64,000 bases of DNA from the NCBI RefSeq assembly GCF_010725485.1, contig NZ_AP022598.1:2790001-2854000 (forward strand), read 5' to 3'. The notes under the pieces were generated by a model. That model was not told the DNA's origin. It ran no database searches and was given only the letters and a program-made list of their open reading frames with translations. The translations under genes were made by a program, and so were the position numbers. How positions within the stretch are numbered: the stretch's first letter is position 1; every line of letters starts with the position of its first letter. Origin of the DNA: Mycolicibacterium parafortuitum. GTDB taxonomy: Bacteria; Actinomycetota; Actinomycetes; Mycobacteriales; Mycobacteriaceae. Positions 53,938 through 62,821 of this stretch are shown here, one piece after another.

Positions 53938-54630
53938 CTAGGCCAGCACCGTGATCTCCGCGCCGAGTCGATATCCAGGCGCCAGCGGCAGTACGTCACC
54001 GCTCCAGAACGAACCCGGGTCGAACCAGTTGGAGTGCTTCTCGGTCTCCAACAATCCCATCTCCTCGTAGGTGATGGCCACCGTCTCCGCGCAGTAGGCC
54101 GTCTCCATTCCGACCTTCACCTTCTCGGCCTTGCGGCGCTCCGCCGACTCGCGAACCTTGCTGTGCACGAACGGAATTCCCCGGGTGAAGTCACTGACGG
54201 TCGGAATCCGGCCGCGCATCCAGCGCCCCGTCAGCCGGGCTGTCGTCGGGAACGGCGTCCCATCCATCCGCGCGATGACGCGCAGCATCCGGTCCTCCTG
54301 ATCGCGGGTCACGTCCGGGGTCAGCTGGCGCAGCCAGCACCGCTGGTCGTAGGTGTGCACCCACCGGAGCACCGCCTCGCGCAGATCGTTGAGCTGCACC
54401 CCGCGGTGATTCGTGCCCGTCCACAGATCGAGCAGCTTGTCGCCGAGTTCCGCATGCCAGATCAGCGGCGGCAGATCGTCGATCGCCACGGTCATGCCGA
54501 CGTGGTTCACCGGGCTGTTGGTCATCGACTGGATGGCGCGGTCGGGTCCGGAATGGCCGCGGAACAGCCAGATATCGCCGGTGCGGGTTTCGTCCAGCGC
54601 GCGCTCCAGAGGCACCGTGCTTGGATTCAC
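53938..54630 (-). CDS. permuted NlpC/P60-type (YiiX-like) cysteine hydrolase
   Basis: A 230-aa protein with G-D-I-W-L-F-R-G-H at about 18-26, N-H-V-G-M near 42-46 and Y-C-A-E-T-V-A near 180-186, followed by G-S-F-W-S-G-D. In permuted NlpC/P60 papain-like enzymes the histidine precedes the cysteine, as here. The family includes lipid- and amide-hydrolysing proteins. No signal peptide. The substrate is unknown, and other papain-like families remain possible. Confidence 0.65.
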   Translation of the reverse strand: MNPSTVPLERALDETRTGDIWLFRGHSGPDRAIQSMTNSPVNHVGMTVAIDDLPPLIWHAELGDKLLDLWTGTNHRGVQLNDLREAVLRWVHTYDQRCWLRQLTPDVTRDQEDRMLRVIARMDGTPFPTTARLTGRWMRGRIPTVSDFTRGIPFVHSKVRESAERRKAEKVKVGMETAYCAETVAITYEEMGLLETEKHSNWFDPGSFWSGDVLPLAPGYRLGAEITVLA

Positions 54631-54657
54631 CCCCGCAGCTTATGCAGACTGTCCGGT

Positions 54658-54819
54658 ATGCGCGGGATCTGGAAGTGGTTGGGGCTGGCGGGTGTCGCGG
54701 GCGTGGTGGCCGGCGGAGTCCTGGTCGCCCGCGATCAACGCCGCCGGCGGGCCTACACCCCGGACGACATCCGCGCGCGGCTGCATCAGCGGCTCGCGGA
54801 GGCCGACCGCACCGGGTAG
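54658..54819 (+). CDS. small single-helix membrane protein
   Basis: A 53-aa protein with a basic start R-G-I-W-K-W, a Gly/Ala/Val helix at about 7-25, then R-D-Q-R-R-R-R and a short helical tail ending A-D-R-T-G. It convergently overlaps the cyclase gene by 34 bases. No family recognised. Confidence 0.55.
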   Translation: MRGIWKWLGLAGVAGVVAGGVLVARDQRRRRAYTPDDIRARLHQRLAEADRTG

Positions 54820-55619
54820 AGCGTGTGGGTGCCCGAGAACCCCTTCAGTTCGGCGTCTCGCTCACCGTCGAACTCCAGGTCCTCGCACTCGCGCACCGCC
54901 TCGTAGACCGCACTGCTGAGCAGGATCTCCCCGCCGTCGGCCTGCCCGGCCACCCGCGCCGCCATCGCGACATTGCGCCCGAACACGTCGTCGCCGCGCA
55001 GTACGGACTTGCCGGTGTGGATGCCGATGCGAACCCGGATGTCGCCGGGACGCCGGTGCAGCGAGCGCTGGATGTCGAGCCCGCACCGCACCGCCGGCTC
55101 GGGCTGGGCGAACGCCACCATGAACCCGTCGCCCTGGCTCTTGACGACGTGTCCGCCGTGCCGCTCGACGAACCTGCGCACGGCCTTGTCGTGTCTGCCG
55201 AGCAACCGGACGAACGCGCGGTCCCCGATCCGCTCGTTGAGTGCCGTGGACTCCTCGATGTCGGAGAACATGATCGCCAGCCGGCCGTTGGGTGCCAGTC
55301 GGGCCAGATCCGGCCGCTCGACCTCGGCCCAGTCGGCGAGTTCCTCGATCGAGGACCGCACCGCCGCTCCGAGCCCGTCCCGGCGCAGGATGTTGGCGGT
55401 CTGCCAGACCGTCTTGACCGCTTTCGTGCCGCCGGAGACCAGCATCTGGCGGGTGTCGAGACGGCGGCGGAGTTCGTCGGCCTCGTCGCGGCTGCGCTGG
55501 AGGCGACGGGTCTGTACCGCCAGCGCGACCCCGAGTCCGACGGCCAGCACTGCCAGCGCGCCCGCCAGGATCACCAATCCGGTCACCGCTCCAGTATCGG
55601 ACGCCGATGACGTGATCAC
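54786..55619 (-). CDS. class III adenylate/guanylate cyclase, membrane-anchored
   Basis: A 277-aa protein with one N-terminal membrane helix (about 13-35), a linker and a class III cyclase domain. It has F-S-D-I-E-E-S-T (first metal Asp), V-K-S-Q-G-D-G-F (Lys and second Asp) and [10 protein letters not shown] (Asn/Arg transition-state pair), so it looks active. The K-S-Q-G-D-G lysine favours ATP. GTG 55619 follows the LEH-like stop by 3 bases, so it is cotranscribed. Rv1120c is the recalled homologue position. Confidence 0.85.
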   Translation of the reverse strand: MITSSASDTGAVTGLVILAGALAVLAVGLGVALAVQTRRLQRSRDEADELRRRLDTRQMLVSGGTKAVKTVWQTANILRRDGLGAAVRSSIEELADWAEVERPDLARLAPNGRLAIMFSDIEESTALNERIGDRAFVRLLGRHDKAVRRFVERHGGHVVKSQGDGFMVAFAQPEPAVRCGLDIQRSLHRRPGDIRVRIGIHTGKSVLRGDDVFGRNVAMAARVAGQADGGEILLSSAVYEAVRECEDLEFDGERDAELKGFSGTHTLYPVRSASASR

Positions 55620-55622
55620 CTT

Positions 55623-55997
55623 CTAGGACCAGGCAGCCGCGACCGTGGCCATGTCGAAATAGTCGCGCCAGGCCGCGATCTGGCCGTCGACGATCTCGAA
55701 CACCCCGGTCACCGGCAGCGCGAGTTCGCGGCCGTCCTTGAACCGCATCACGTCCGTGCGCTCGTTGAAGACGAGATTCCCGGAGCTGACCTGGTGGTGC
55801 ACCTGGAAGTCGATCCCGTCCACCATCGCGGCGAAGTCGGTGATGAACTCCTCGACGGCGGTCCTACCGACCACACGCTCCATCGGAATGTTGTGGTACA
55901 CGCCGTCTTCGGTGAAGTACGACGCCAGCTCGGCGGGGTCGGGTGCCGACCACTTCGCGCAGAACTCGGTCACCGTCTCCTCGGGGGAGCGTGCCAT
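55623..55997 (-). CDS. limonene-1,2-epoxide hydrolase-like protein
   Basis: A 124-aa NTF2-fold protein. The R-T-D (in F-N-E-R-T-D-V-M) and W-R-D-Y-F-D segments give the Asp-Arg-Asp triad of limonene epoxide hydrolases, and Y-H-N-I-P-M-E-R-V-V-G is a family signature. It probably opens small epoxides. It lies 7 bases after the fusion gene and 3 bases before the cyclase gene. Confidence 0.82.
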   Translation of the reverse strand: MARSPEETVTEFCAKWSAPDPAELASYFTEDGVYHNIPMERVVGRTAVEEFITDFAAMVDGIDFQVHHQVSSGNLVFNERTDVMRFKDGRELALPVTGVFEIVDGQIAAWRDYFDMATVAAAWS

Positions 55998-56004
55998 CGG
56001 CTCG

Positions 56005-58911
56005 TCACCAACCTTCCGTCAGCACTCGGTCCAGCGTGTCGACATAGAAGTCCGCGGCCTCGATGTCGATACACAGCGGCGGCTTCGTCTTGAGGATGTT
56101 CTGGTGATCACCGGTGGGCTGGATGACCACGCCGAGCTCGAGCATCCGGTCGCAGATCGCCGAGGTCTCCTCGGGGGCCGGTTCCAGCGTCTCGGGGTCA
56201 CGCACCATCTCCACCCCGAGATACAGGCCGACGCCGTGCACCGTGCCGATCAGCGGGTGCCGATCGCGCAGCCCCTCCAGCCGCGCCTTCAGGTGGGCGC
56301 CGACGCGGATCGCGTTGTCCTGCAACCCCTCATCGCGAAGCACGTCGAGGACCGTCATCCCGATCGCGCACGACAGCGGGCTGCCGCCGGTCGACGAGAA
56401 GAAGTACCCCTGGCTTGCGAACGCCTCGGCCACGGCGCGGGTGGTGATCACCGCGCCGACGGGGTAGCCGTTGCCGACCGACTTGGCGACCGACACGATG
56501 TCGGGCACCGCATCCTGCTGCTGGAAGCCCCAGAACCACTGGCCGAGCCGGCCGTAACCGACCTGCACCTCGTCGGAGATCGCGAGGCCACCACCCGCGC
56601 GGATCGCCGCGTAGATCTGCCGCAGGTAGCCGTCGGGCAGCGCCATACCGCCGGCGTTGCCGTACACGCTCTCGCAGATGAACGCCGCGGGCGGGCGTCC
56701 CGACGCGATCAGCGCCTCGATCTGGGCCACCGCGTCGTCGGCATATCGGGACGCGTCGGCCCCTCGGTATCTGCCGCGGAAGCTGTTCGGCGACTCCACC
56801 GTGTGCACCCACTCCGGGCGGGTGGCGACCGCGGTCGGGTTGTCGGCGGTCGACGTCGACACGGCGTCGGTGCCGTACGTCCAGCCGTGGTAGGCCTCCC
56901 GGACCGCGACGACGTCGGGGCGGCCGGTGACGGCGGTCGCGAGCCGGATCGCCAGATCGCTGGCCTCCGAACCGGAGTTGACGAGGAACACGGTGTCGAG
57001 CGGGTCCGGCAGCAGGCCGGCGAGGCGTTCGCTGAACTCGACCACGGCCGCGTAGTTGAACCTCGAGTTCGTGTTCAGCCTGCGCAGCTGCCGGGACGCG
57101 ACGTCGGCGATCCGCGGATGCGCATGCCCGAGCACCGTGACGTTGTTGACCATGTCCAGATAGCTGCGGGCCTGGGTCGACATCAGGTAATGCCTTCTGC
57201 CGCGCTCGATCTGGGGTGGGGTGCGGTAATAGAACTCCTGCACCGGGGCGAAGCTGGCGTCCCGGCGGGCCAGCAGATCACCGCGATCCTCGCCGCTCAG
57301 CGGGGTCAGGCCGAGAAGCGGCCGCGGGTCACGGGTGTAGGCCAGCCAGCCGGGGGCGAGATCGGCCCGGGTGAAGCGCGGAGCGACCGGCGCGCCGACG
57401 GGTCGCACGGTGAGTTCGATCCGGTTCGATGCGGTCGCGGTGCCGATCACGTCGCCCGCATCGACCGTTCCGGACGCCGTTGCGGACAGGCCGGTCAGTG
57501 TGAGCTCGAACTCGCTGCCGCGCAAGGTGATTCGGGCGGAGCTTTCCTCGCTGAGCTCGCCGTCCCACGGGGCGACGATCTCGGTGTCGGCCGCGGTCCA
57601 CACGTCGACTCCGGTGGCGACCACCTCGGGGGCTTCCTGGCTCAGCCGCGGGGCATTGCACAGTCTGGCCTCGCCGTGCCGGGTCAGCACCAGGGCCGCG
57701 CCGTCTGCCAATGCGGCGCTCGCGTACTCGTCGGCCGACCGGATGTCGCCGTCGTCGTAGAGCTCGGAGGTGGTGGACAGATCGAGGGTGCGCACCGCGG
57801 CGCGGTCCACCGCGATCATCTGGGCCTGCGCCTTGATCGGGTGGGGTGCGTCGTTCATCCCGAGGTGGGAGGTGATCACCGCGGTCATCACGTCGGCCGG
57901 CACCGCGGTGGCCAGCTCGAACATCCGCGTCTCGGCGTCGGACTGCTCGGTGATGTAGTCGTTGTCGGGGTCGAGCACGGCCTGCTGGGCGCTGCTGACG
58001 ATCAACACCACGGTCCGCAACACCAGCAGCGGCCACAGCACCTCGACCTCGGCCACCGACAGCGGCCGCACCGCATGGAACGCGGCGACCGCCGGCAGGA
58101 TCGAGGTCGGTTCGGCGCCGGCATGCCCGAGCACGCACGAGGCGGTGATCGCGAGTTCCGACGCCGCCCAGGTGTGCGACAGGTCGCCGAAATCGATCAC
58201 CCCGTCCGGGCGGACACCTTCGGGGGAGCGGGCGACCACCGTGTTCGCGTCGGTCAGGTCGATGTGCGCGGCCTGACGCGGCAACTCGCCGTCGCGTACC
58301 GAGATCCGCGCCCATGCGTCGCGCGCGGCGGTCTCCAGCCGGGCCCGCAGGCCGACATCGGTCACATGGTGGCCGAGCTCCTCGACCACATCCATGCCGT
58401 ACCGCAAGTCCCACTGCAGAACCCGGTCCAGACCGGGGTGGGTGAAATCCCTCAGCGCCCGGCTGACCCGCCCCGAGACGTCGCCGAGGCCGGCGATCGC
58501 CGCCGGGGACAGGTAGCCGGTCTCGACCAGGGTGCCACCGGGCAGGAAGGGCAGCAGTCGTACGTAGGCGGTGCCGTCGACCAGATCCGGCACCGTCGTG
58601 TACGGCTCGCCCGCGGCGTTGGGCAGCGGCACCGGGATCCGAAGCGCGGGTTCGGCTTCGGCGATCGCGTCGGCGGCCGCGTCCTGTGCCTGCAGTTCCA
58701 CTTCGGTGAAGGCGGGGTTGGCGACCTTGAGCACACCGAGGACCGCGCCGTCCTCGCCGTGCACGAGGAAGTTCTTGTCCTGCTGGCTGCCCAGCGACGA
58801 CGCGCGTGCGGTCAGCCCGTAGTACGCCGACAGGATCTGTTCTGCCTGAGCCTCGCTGACGGCCGGCGCGGGCAGCTCGCGCTGCTCCAGGAAGTTGAAC
58901 CCGGCGCTCAT
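56005..58911 (-). CDS. APH-type kinase / M23-like barrel / class III aminotransferase fusion
   Basis: A 968-aa three-part protein. Residues 1-300 form an aminoglycoside-phosphotransferase fold with H-I-D-L-T-D-A-N (216-223) and D-F-G-D (240-243), intact. Residues ~435-515 resemble an M23/lipoyl-like barrel (P-W-D-G-E-L, D-A-G-D-V-I-G). Residues ~545-965 are a class III aminotransferase with G-S-E-A-S-D-L-A, D-E-V-Q-V-G-Y-G-R and the PLP lysine in V-A-K-S-V-G-N-G (Lys810). Human relatives are hydroxylysine kinase and its phospho-lyase, so the fusion may phosphorylate an amino alcohol and eliminate phosphate and ammonia. This is inference; a similar fusion is known in rhizobia. ATG 58911 overlaps the hydrolase stop. 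Confidence 0.85.
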   Translation of the reverse strand: MSAGFNFLEQRELPAPAVSEAQAEQILSAYYGLTARASSLGSQQDKNFLVHGEDGAVLGVLKVANPAFTEVELQAQDAAADAIAEAEPALRIPVPLPNAAGEPYTTVPDLVDGTAYVRLLPFLPGGTLVETGYLSPAAIAGLGDVSGRVSRALRDFTHPGLDRVLQWDLRYGMDVVEELGHHVTDVGLRARLETAARDAWARISVRDGELPRQAAHIDLTDANTVVARSPEGVRPDGVIDFGDLSHTWAASELAITASCVLGHAGAEPTSILPAVAAFHAVRPLSVAEVEVLWPLLVLRTVVLIVSSAQQAVLDPDNDYITEQSDAETRMFELATAVPADVMTAVITSHLGMNDAPHPIKAQAQMIAVDRAAVRTLDLSTTSELYDDGDIRSADEYASAALADGAALVLTRHGEARLCNAPRLSQEAPEVVATGVDVWTAADTEIVAPWDGELSEESSARITLRGSEFELTLTGLSATASGTVDAGDVIGTATASNRIELTVRPVGAPVAPRFTRADLAPGWLAYTRDPRPLLGLTPLSGEDRGDLLARRDASFAPVQEFYYRTPPQIERGRRHYLMSTQARSYLDMVNNVTVLGHAHPRIADVASRQLRRLNTNSRFNYAAVVEFSERLAGLLPDPLDTVFLVNSGSEASDLAIRLATAVTGRPDVVAVREAYHGWTYGTDAVSTSTADNPTAVATRPEWVHTVESPNSFRGRYRGADASRYADDAVAQIEALIASGRPPAAFICESVYGNAGGMALPDGYLRQIYAAIRAGGGLAISDEVQVGYGRLGQWFWGFQQQDAVPDIVSVAKSVGNGYPVGAVITTRAVAEAFASQGYFFSSTGGSPLSCAIGMTVLDVLRDEGLQDNAIRVGAHLKARLEGLRDRHPLIGTVHGVGLYLGVEMVRDPETLEPAPEETSAICDRMLELGVVIQPTGDHQNILKTKPPLCIDIEAADFYVDTLDRVLTEGW

Positions 58912-59783
58912 CGGGAGAATACGAATTGGGTCACGGCGTCCGAGAACGCGTCGTTGTCGTCGCCGGCCGCGGTGTGGCCCGCCCCGGACAGCTCGACGAA
59001 CTCGGCATTCGGCACCTTGGCCAGAAAGTCTTGCACTGCTTCCTCACTCACCACATCGGAGAGTTTGCCCCGGATCAGCAGGATCGGGATGGTCAGCTCG
59101 ATGGCGGCCCGCTCGAGCAGGTCGACGCGGACGAACGGATCCTCGTTCGGCTTGGTCAGGAACGCCGGATCCCAATGCCAGTACCACCTGCCGTTGCGGC
59201 GCCGCAGGTTCTTCTTCAACCCCTCGGGGCTACGCGGCTTGGCGCGGTGCGGCAGGTAGGCCGCGACGGCGTCGGCGGCCTCCTCAAGCGACTCGAAACC
59301 GTGCACGTGGCTGAACATGAACTCGCGGATGCGGGCGCTGCCGTCCTTCTCGTAGCGCGGGACCACGTCGACGAGCACCAGCCGGGACACCACGTCCGGG
59401 CCGGCCTGCCGCGCCGCGAGGATGCCGGTGAGCCCGCCCATGCTGGCGCCGATCAGCACGGTCGGCCTGCCGATGCGGTCGAGCACCGCCAGCGTGTCCT
59501 CACACAACGCCTCGACGGTGTAACGGGCATCGGGGGAGCGGTCGCTGTCGCCGTGCCCGCGGCTGTCGAGCGCGACCACGTGCAGGCCGTGGTCGGCCAG
59601 GATCTGCCCGGTCTTCTTCCAGGAGAACCGGTTCTGGCCGCCGCCGTGCATCATCAGCACCGAAGGTCGTGACTCGTCGAACCGGGAAGTGGTCTCCGGG
59701 TTGTTCCATTCGTCGGCGACCAGCGTCAGATCGTCGGCACCGCGGAACGTCGCGGTTCTGGGTTCGCTGTGCTCGGTGCTCAC
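58908..59783 (-). CDS. alpha/beta-fold hydrolase, first gene of the TetR-facing operon
   Basis: A 291-aa hydrolase. It has L-M-M-H-G-G-G-Q-N-R-F-S-W (oxyanion hole), D-S-R-G-H-G-D-S-D-R and a nucleophile elbow G-A-S-M-G-G (Ser about 114), and S-G-A-G-H-T-A (histidine) near the end. Acyl- or epoxide-type hydrolases share this pattern. GTG 59783 has AAAGGA spaced 5 bases. Its stop overlaps the fusion gene ATG by 4 bases. Confidence 0.83.
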   Translation of the reverse strand: MSTEHSEPRTATFRGADDLTLVADEWNNPETTSRFDESRPSVLMMHGGGQNRFSWKKTGQILADHGLHVVALDSRGHGDSDRSPDARYTVEALCEDTLAVLDRIGRPTVLIGASMGGLTGILAARQAGPDVVSRLVLVDVVPRYEKDGSARIREFMFSHVHGFESLEEAADAVAAYLPHRAKPRSPEGLKKNLRRRNGRWYWHWDPAFLTKPNEDPFVRVDLLERAAIELTIPILLIRGKLSDVVSEEAVQDFLAKVPNAEFVELSGAGHTAAGDDNDAFSDAVTQFVFSR

Positions 59784-59805
59784 GGCGTCCTTTCGGCGGG
59801 CCTCG

Positions 59806-59821
59806 GGTCAAGTACGTTACC
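59806..59821. promoter_or_regulatory. imperfect palindrome, candidate TetR operator
   Basis: GGTCAAGTACGTTACC is a 16-base dyad around GTAC (12 of 16 positions symmetric). It lies 22 bases upstream of the hydrolase start and 62 bases upstream of the TetR start, in the divergent gap. A TetR repressor next to its own operon usually binds such a site. Confidence 0.5.
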
Positions 59822-59883
59822 CAGCGAGCGTGTTGTTGCCATCTTGGGTCCCGAACGCCACAGGTCACCCTATATTTACGCTC

Positions 59884-60489
59884 GTGCAGCCCGGTCAGGA
59901 CCCAGACGACGAACGGCGCAGCATCATGGATGCCGCCCTTCGTTGCCTCGCCGACCCGCACACCGGCCCGGTTCCGATGGCTCTGATCCTGCGCACCGCC
60001 GGGGTGTCGAGCCGGGCCTTCTACCGGCATTTCCAATCCAAGGACGACCTGTTCCTGGCTTTGCTCGAGCAGGAGTGCGCGGCGGTGGTCCACCGCGTCG
60101 ACGGCGTCGCGGACTTCGCCCACGGTGATGCGGCCGACCAGCTCGCCGCGTGGATCGGCGCGATGTTCGACATCGTCGCGGACACCAAGACGCGCACGCA
60201 GCTGATGGTGATCGATTCCGACGAGGTGCGGTCGGCCAAGGGATACCGGGCGGTGCGCGAACGCCTGCACGCAGCCCGCGAGAAGGGTCTGGCCGAGATC
60301 CTGCGCCGGGGCCGCGACGACGGGTCCTTCCCGCTGGCTGATCCCGATCTCGACGCGATGGCGATCAATGCCGTCGTCAGCCGCGTGCTCGGCGGCCAGA
60401 CCGGCGACGATCCGGAACGTCTGAAGCAGGCCCAGGTCGCGACGCTGGACTTCGCGTTGCGGGCGGTGGGAGCGCTCGGCCGCACCTGA
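59884..60489 (+). CDS. TetR-family transcriptional regulator
   Basis: A 201-aa regulator. The helix-turn-helix (about residues 12-58) reads I-M-D-A-A-L-R-C-L-A ... L-I-L-R-T-A-G-V-S-S-R-A-F-Y-R-H-F-Q-S-K-D-D-L-F, a canonical TetR N-terminus; the C-terminal domain is all helical. GTG 59884 lies 7 bases after a perfect-looking TATATT -10 (59871-59876), so it is probably leaderless. It is divergent from a hydrolase-fusion-LEH-cyclase operon and probably controls it. Confidence 0.9.
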   Translation: MQPGQDPDDERRSIMDAALRCLADPHTGPVPMALILRTAGVSSRAFYRHFQSKDDLFLALLEQECAAVVHRVDGVADFAHGDAADQLAAWIGAMFDIVADTKTRTQLMVIDSDEVRSAKGYRAVRERLHAAREKGLAEILRRGRDDGSFPLADPDLDAMAINAVVSRVLGGQTGDDPERLKQAQVATLDFALRAVGALGRT

Positions 60490-60559
60490 CGCCGCGATGA
60501 GTTCGGGACCCCCGGGCGGTCTGTCTACACAGCCGCCCGCCGGAGACCGAAGGAGAACC

Positions 60560-61033
60560 ATGCCCACCATCACGCCGTCGCTGTGGTTCGACCACGACCT
60601 CGAGGACGCGGTCGCGTTCTACTGCTCGATCTTTCCGAACTCCTCGCTCGATTCGCTCGAGCGCTACACCGAAGCCGGGCCGGGCCGTCCCGGAGAGGTG
60701 CTCTCGGCCACGTTCACCCTGGACGGCCACACGTTCATCGGGATCAACGGCGGGCCGCAGTTCCCGTTCACCGAGGCGGTGTCGTTCACGATCTCGTGCC
60801 GCGATCAGGACGAGGTCGACTACTACTGGGACCACCTGGTCGTCGGCGGCCAGGAATCCTCGTGCGGCTGGCTCAAGGACCGCTTCGGGTTGAGCTGGCA
60901 AATCGTTCCCGACCGGCTGACCGCATTGACCAGCGACCCCGACCCGGCCCGCGCCGCGGCCGCGACCAAGGCGATGCTGGGCATGCGCAAGATCGTCATC
61001 TCCGAACTGGAGGAGGCTGTCGCGGCCTGTTGA
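60560..61033 (+). CDS. VOC/PhnB-like 3-demethylubiquinone methyltransferase-type protein
   Basis: A 157-aa protein with W-F-D-H-D-L-E-D-A-V-A-F-Y, S-L-D-S-L-E-R-Y-T-E-A, S-C-G-W-L-K-D-R-F-G-L-S-W-Q-I-V-P, and a C-terminal M-L-G-M-R-K-I-V-I, the PhnB/DUF1338-type glyoxalase signature. AAGGAGA is spaced 5 bases before ATG 60560. The enzyme name in databases is misleading; no methyltransferase motif is present. Function unknown. Confidence 0.8.
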   Translation: MPTITPSLWFDHDLEDAVAFYCSIFPNSSLDSLERYTEAGPGRPGEVLSATFTLDGHTFIGINGGPQFPFTEAVSFTISCRDQDEVDYYWDHLVVGGQESSCGWLKDRFGLSWQIVPDRLTALTSDPDPARAAAATKAMLGMRKIVISELEEAVAAC

Positions 61034-61164
61034 CCTCGGCCGGAAACCCTACTGCGCGACTCGTGTTGCTGGGTCCGAATTCGTTGATATACGGTTCTCC
61101 GCGTCCTCGCGTGTGTAACCTCAGCGGAACCCAGACTGGGTCCAGGCCGGTTGTGGGAGGACCC

Positions 61165-61218
61165 ATGACGGTGAGGTGCAACGTAGGAGGGACCCCTCAA
61201 TGGTCGCTTCCGGCGTGA
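61165..61218 (+). CDS. 17-aa upstream frame before yrbEA
   Basis: ATG 61165 to TGA 61216-61218, reading MTVRCNVGGTPQWSLPA. It has GGGAGG (61155-61160) spaced 4 bases and overlaps the yrbEA start by 19 bases in another frame. It may be a translated leader that affects the mce operon, or a chance frame. Confidence 0.3.
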   Translation: MTVRCNVGGTPQWSLPA

Positions 61219-61967
61219 TCGCCAAACCCGTGCGCGCGTTCGGCGGCTTCTTCTCGATGGCGCTGGACACCTTCGTCGCGATGGGCAAACCACCGTTCGC
61301 GTGGCGCGAGTTCATCAGTCAGTCCTGGTTCGTCGCTCGCGTGTCGATCGTGCCGACGCTGATGCTGACGATCCCGTACACGGTGCTGCTGACGTTCACG
61401 TTCAACATCCTGCTCACCGAGTTCGGCGCAGCCGACTTCTCCGGTACCGGTGCGGCGTTGGGCACCGTGCGCCAGATCGGCCCGATCGTCACGGTGCTGG
61501 TTGTCGCCGGCGCGGGCGCCACGGCGATGTGCGCCGACCTGGGTGCGCGCACCATCCGCGAGGAACTCGACGCGCTGCGGGTGATGGGCGTCAATCCCAT
61601 TCAGGCCCTGGTTGTTCCGCGAGTCCTCGCCGCGACACTGGTGTCGCTGGCGTTGTCGGCGACGGTGATCCTGGTGGGCCTGGCGGGCGCCTACTTCTTC
61701 TGCGTGTACATCCAGAACGTCTCCCCGGGTGCGTTCGCGGCCGGGCTGACGCTGATCATCGGTGCCACCGACGTGATCATCGCGTTGGTCAAGGCCGCGC
61801 TATTCGGGCTGTCGGCGGGCATGATCGCCTGCTACAAGGGCATTTCCGTCGGCGGCGGGCCCGCCGGCGTCGGCAACGCGGTGAACGAGACCGTGGTGTT
61901 CACCTTCATGGCGCTGTTCGCGATCAACATCGTCGCCACGGCCGTCGCGGTGAAGGTGACGATGTGA
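61200..61967 (+). CDS. MlaE/YrbE-type permease subunit A of an mce system
   Basis: A 255-aa membrane permease of the MlaE family. Family blocks: F-G-G-F-F-S-M-A-L-D-T near residues 14-24, A-D-L-G-A-R-T-I-R-E-E-L-D-A-L, C-Y-K-G-I-S-V-G-G-G-P-A-G-V-G-N-A-V-N-E-T-V-V. About five membrane helices. It forms an ABC-like lipid importer with YrbEB and the Mce proteins. ATG 61200 has AGGAGG (61185-61190) spaced 9 bases. The stop overlaps yrbEB (GTGA). The mce subtype (mce1-mce9) is not assigned. Confidence 0.9.
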   Translation: MVASGVIAKPVRAFGGFFSMALDTFVAMGKPPFAWREFISQSWFVARVSIVPTLMLTIPYTVLLTFTFNILLTEFGAADFSGTGAALGTVRQIGPIVTVLVVAGAGATAMCADLGARTIREELDALRVMGVNPIQALVVPRVLAATLVSLALSATVILVGLAGAYFFCVYIQNVSPGAFAAGLTLIIGATDVIIALVKAALFGLSAGMIACYKGISVGGGPAGVGNAVNETVVFTFMALFAINIVATAVAVKVTM

Positions 61968-62818
61968 CGGTCTCTCGCCCGCACTCTCAATTCCCCTGGC
62001 TCAAGGGCAAGTTCCGGGCCGTCGCGGACCCCTGGAATCAGATCGGCGTGCAGACCAAGTTCTACGGCCGCACGCTGCGCTCCATCGTCATCGCCGTCAC
62101 CCGGTACCGCATCGAGCTGATCCGCCAGATCGCCCAGATGGGTCTCGGCGCCGGCGCGCTGATCGTGATCGGCGGCACCGTCGCGATCGTCGGGTTCCTG
62201 ACGGTCACCACCGGCGCGCTGGTCGCGGTGCAGGGTTACACCGATTTCGCCGAGATCGGTGTCGAGGCGCTGACCGGCTTCGCGTCGGCGTTCTTCAACG
62301 TCCGCCTGATCGCCCCTGCCACAACGGCTGTCGCGCTGGCCGCGACCATCGGCGCCGGCGCCACCGCCCAGCTCGGGGCGATGCGGATCAACGAGGAGAT
62401 CGACGCCCTCGAGGTGATGGGCATCCGCAGCATCGCCTACCTCGCCTCGACCCGGGTGGTCGCCGGTCTTCTCGTGGTGATTCCGCTGTATTGCGTCGGT
62501 GTGCTCGCGTCGTTCTGGGCGGCGCGCTTCGGTACGACCGTGATCTACGGACAGTCGACCGGTGTGTACGACCACTATTTCCGGACGTTCCTGAACCCGA
62601 CCGACCTGGTGTGGTCGTTCGCGCAGTGCATCATGCTGGCCGTGGTGATCATGCTGGTGCACACCTACTACGGCTTCAGCGCGCGTGGCGGCCCGGCCGG
62701 GGTCGGGGAGGCCGTGGGCCGCGCAGTGCGCACCTCGTTGATCCTGTCCGCATTCGTGCTGGTGATGATCTCGCTGGCGGTGTACGGACAGTCCGGCAAC
62801 TTCAACCTGGCGGGCTGA
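61964..62818 (+). CDS. MlaE/YrbE-type permease subunit B of an mce system
   Basis: A 284-aa permease. It has the family A-T-I-G-A-G-A-T-A-Q-L-G-A-M-R-I-N-E-E-I-D-A-L-E-V-M-G-I block, R-G-G-P-A-G-V-G-E-A-V-G-R-A-V-R and about five or six membrane helices. GTG 61964 overlaps the yrbEA stop. It pairs with YrbEA in the inner membrane. The following mceA starts 3 bases after its stop. Confidence 0.9.
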   Translation: MTVSRPHSQFPWLKGKFRAVADPWNQIGVQTKFYGRTLRSIVIAVTRYRIELIRQIAQMGLGAGALIVIGGTVAIVGFLTVTTGALVAVQGYTDFAEIGVEALTGFASAFFNVRLIAPATTAVALAATIGAGATAQLGAMRINEEIDALEVMGIRSIAYLASTRVVAGLLVVIPLYCVGVLASFWAARFGTTVIYGQSTGVYDHYFRTFLNPTDLVWSFAQCIMLAVVIMLVHTYYGFSARGGPAGVGEAVGRAVRTSLILSAFVLVMISLAVYGQSGNFNLAG

Positions 62819-62821
62819 GCG

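Noticed and set aside
55738..59259. A plus-strand frame of 1173 codons antisense to the fusion gene
   Set aside because: GC-rich genes leave long open frames on the opposite strand; the plus-strand translation is low-complexity Arg/His/Gly with no domain, while the minus frame has complete kinase and aminotransferase motifs.
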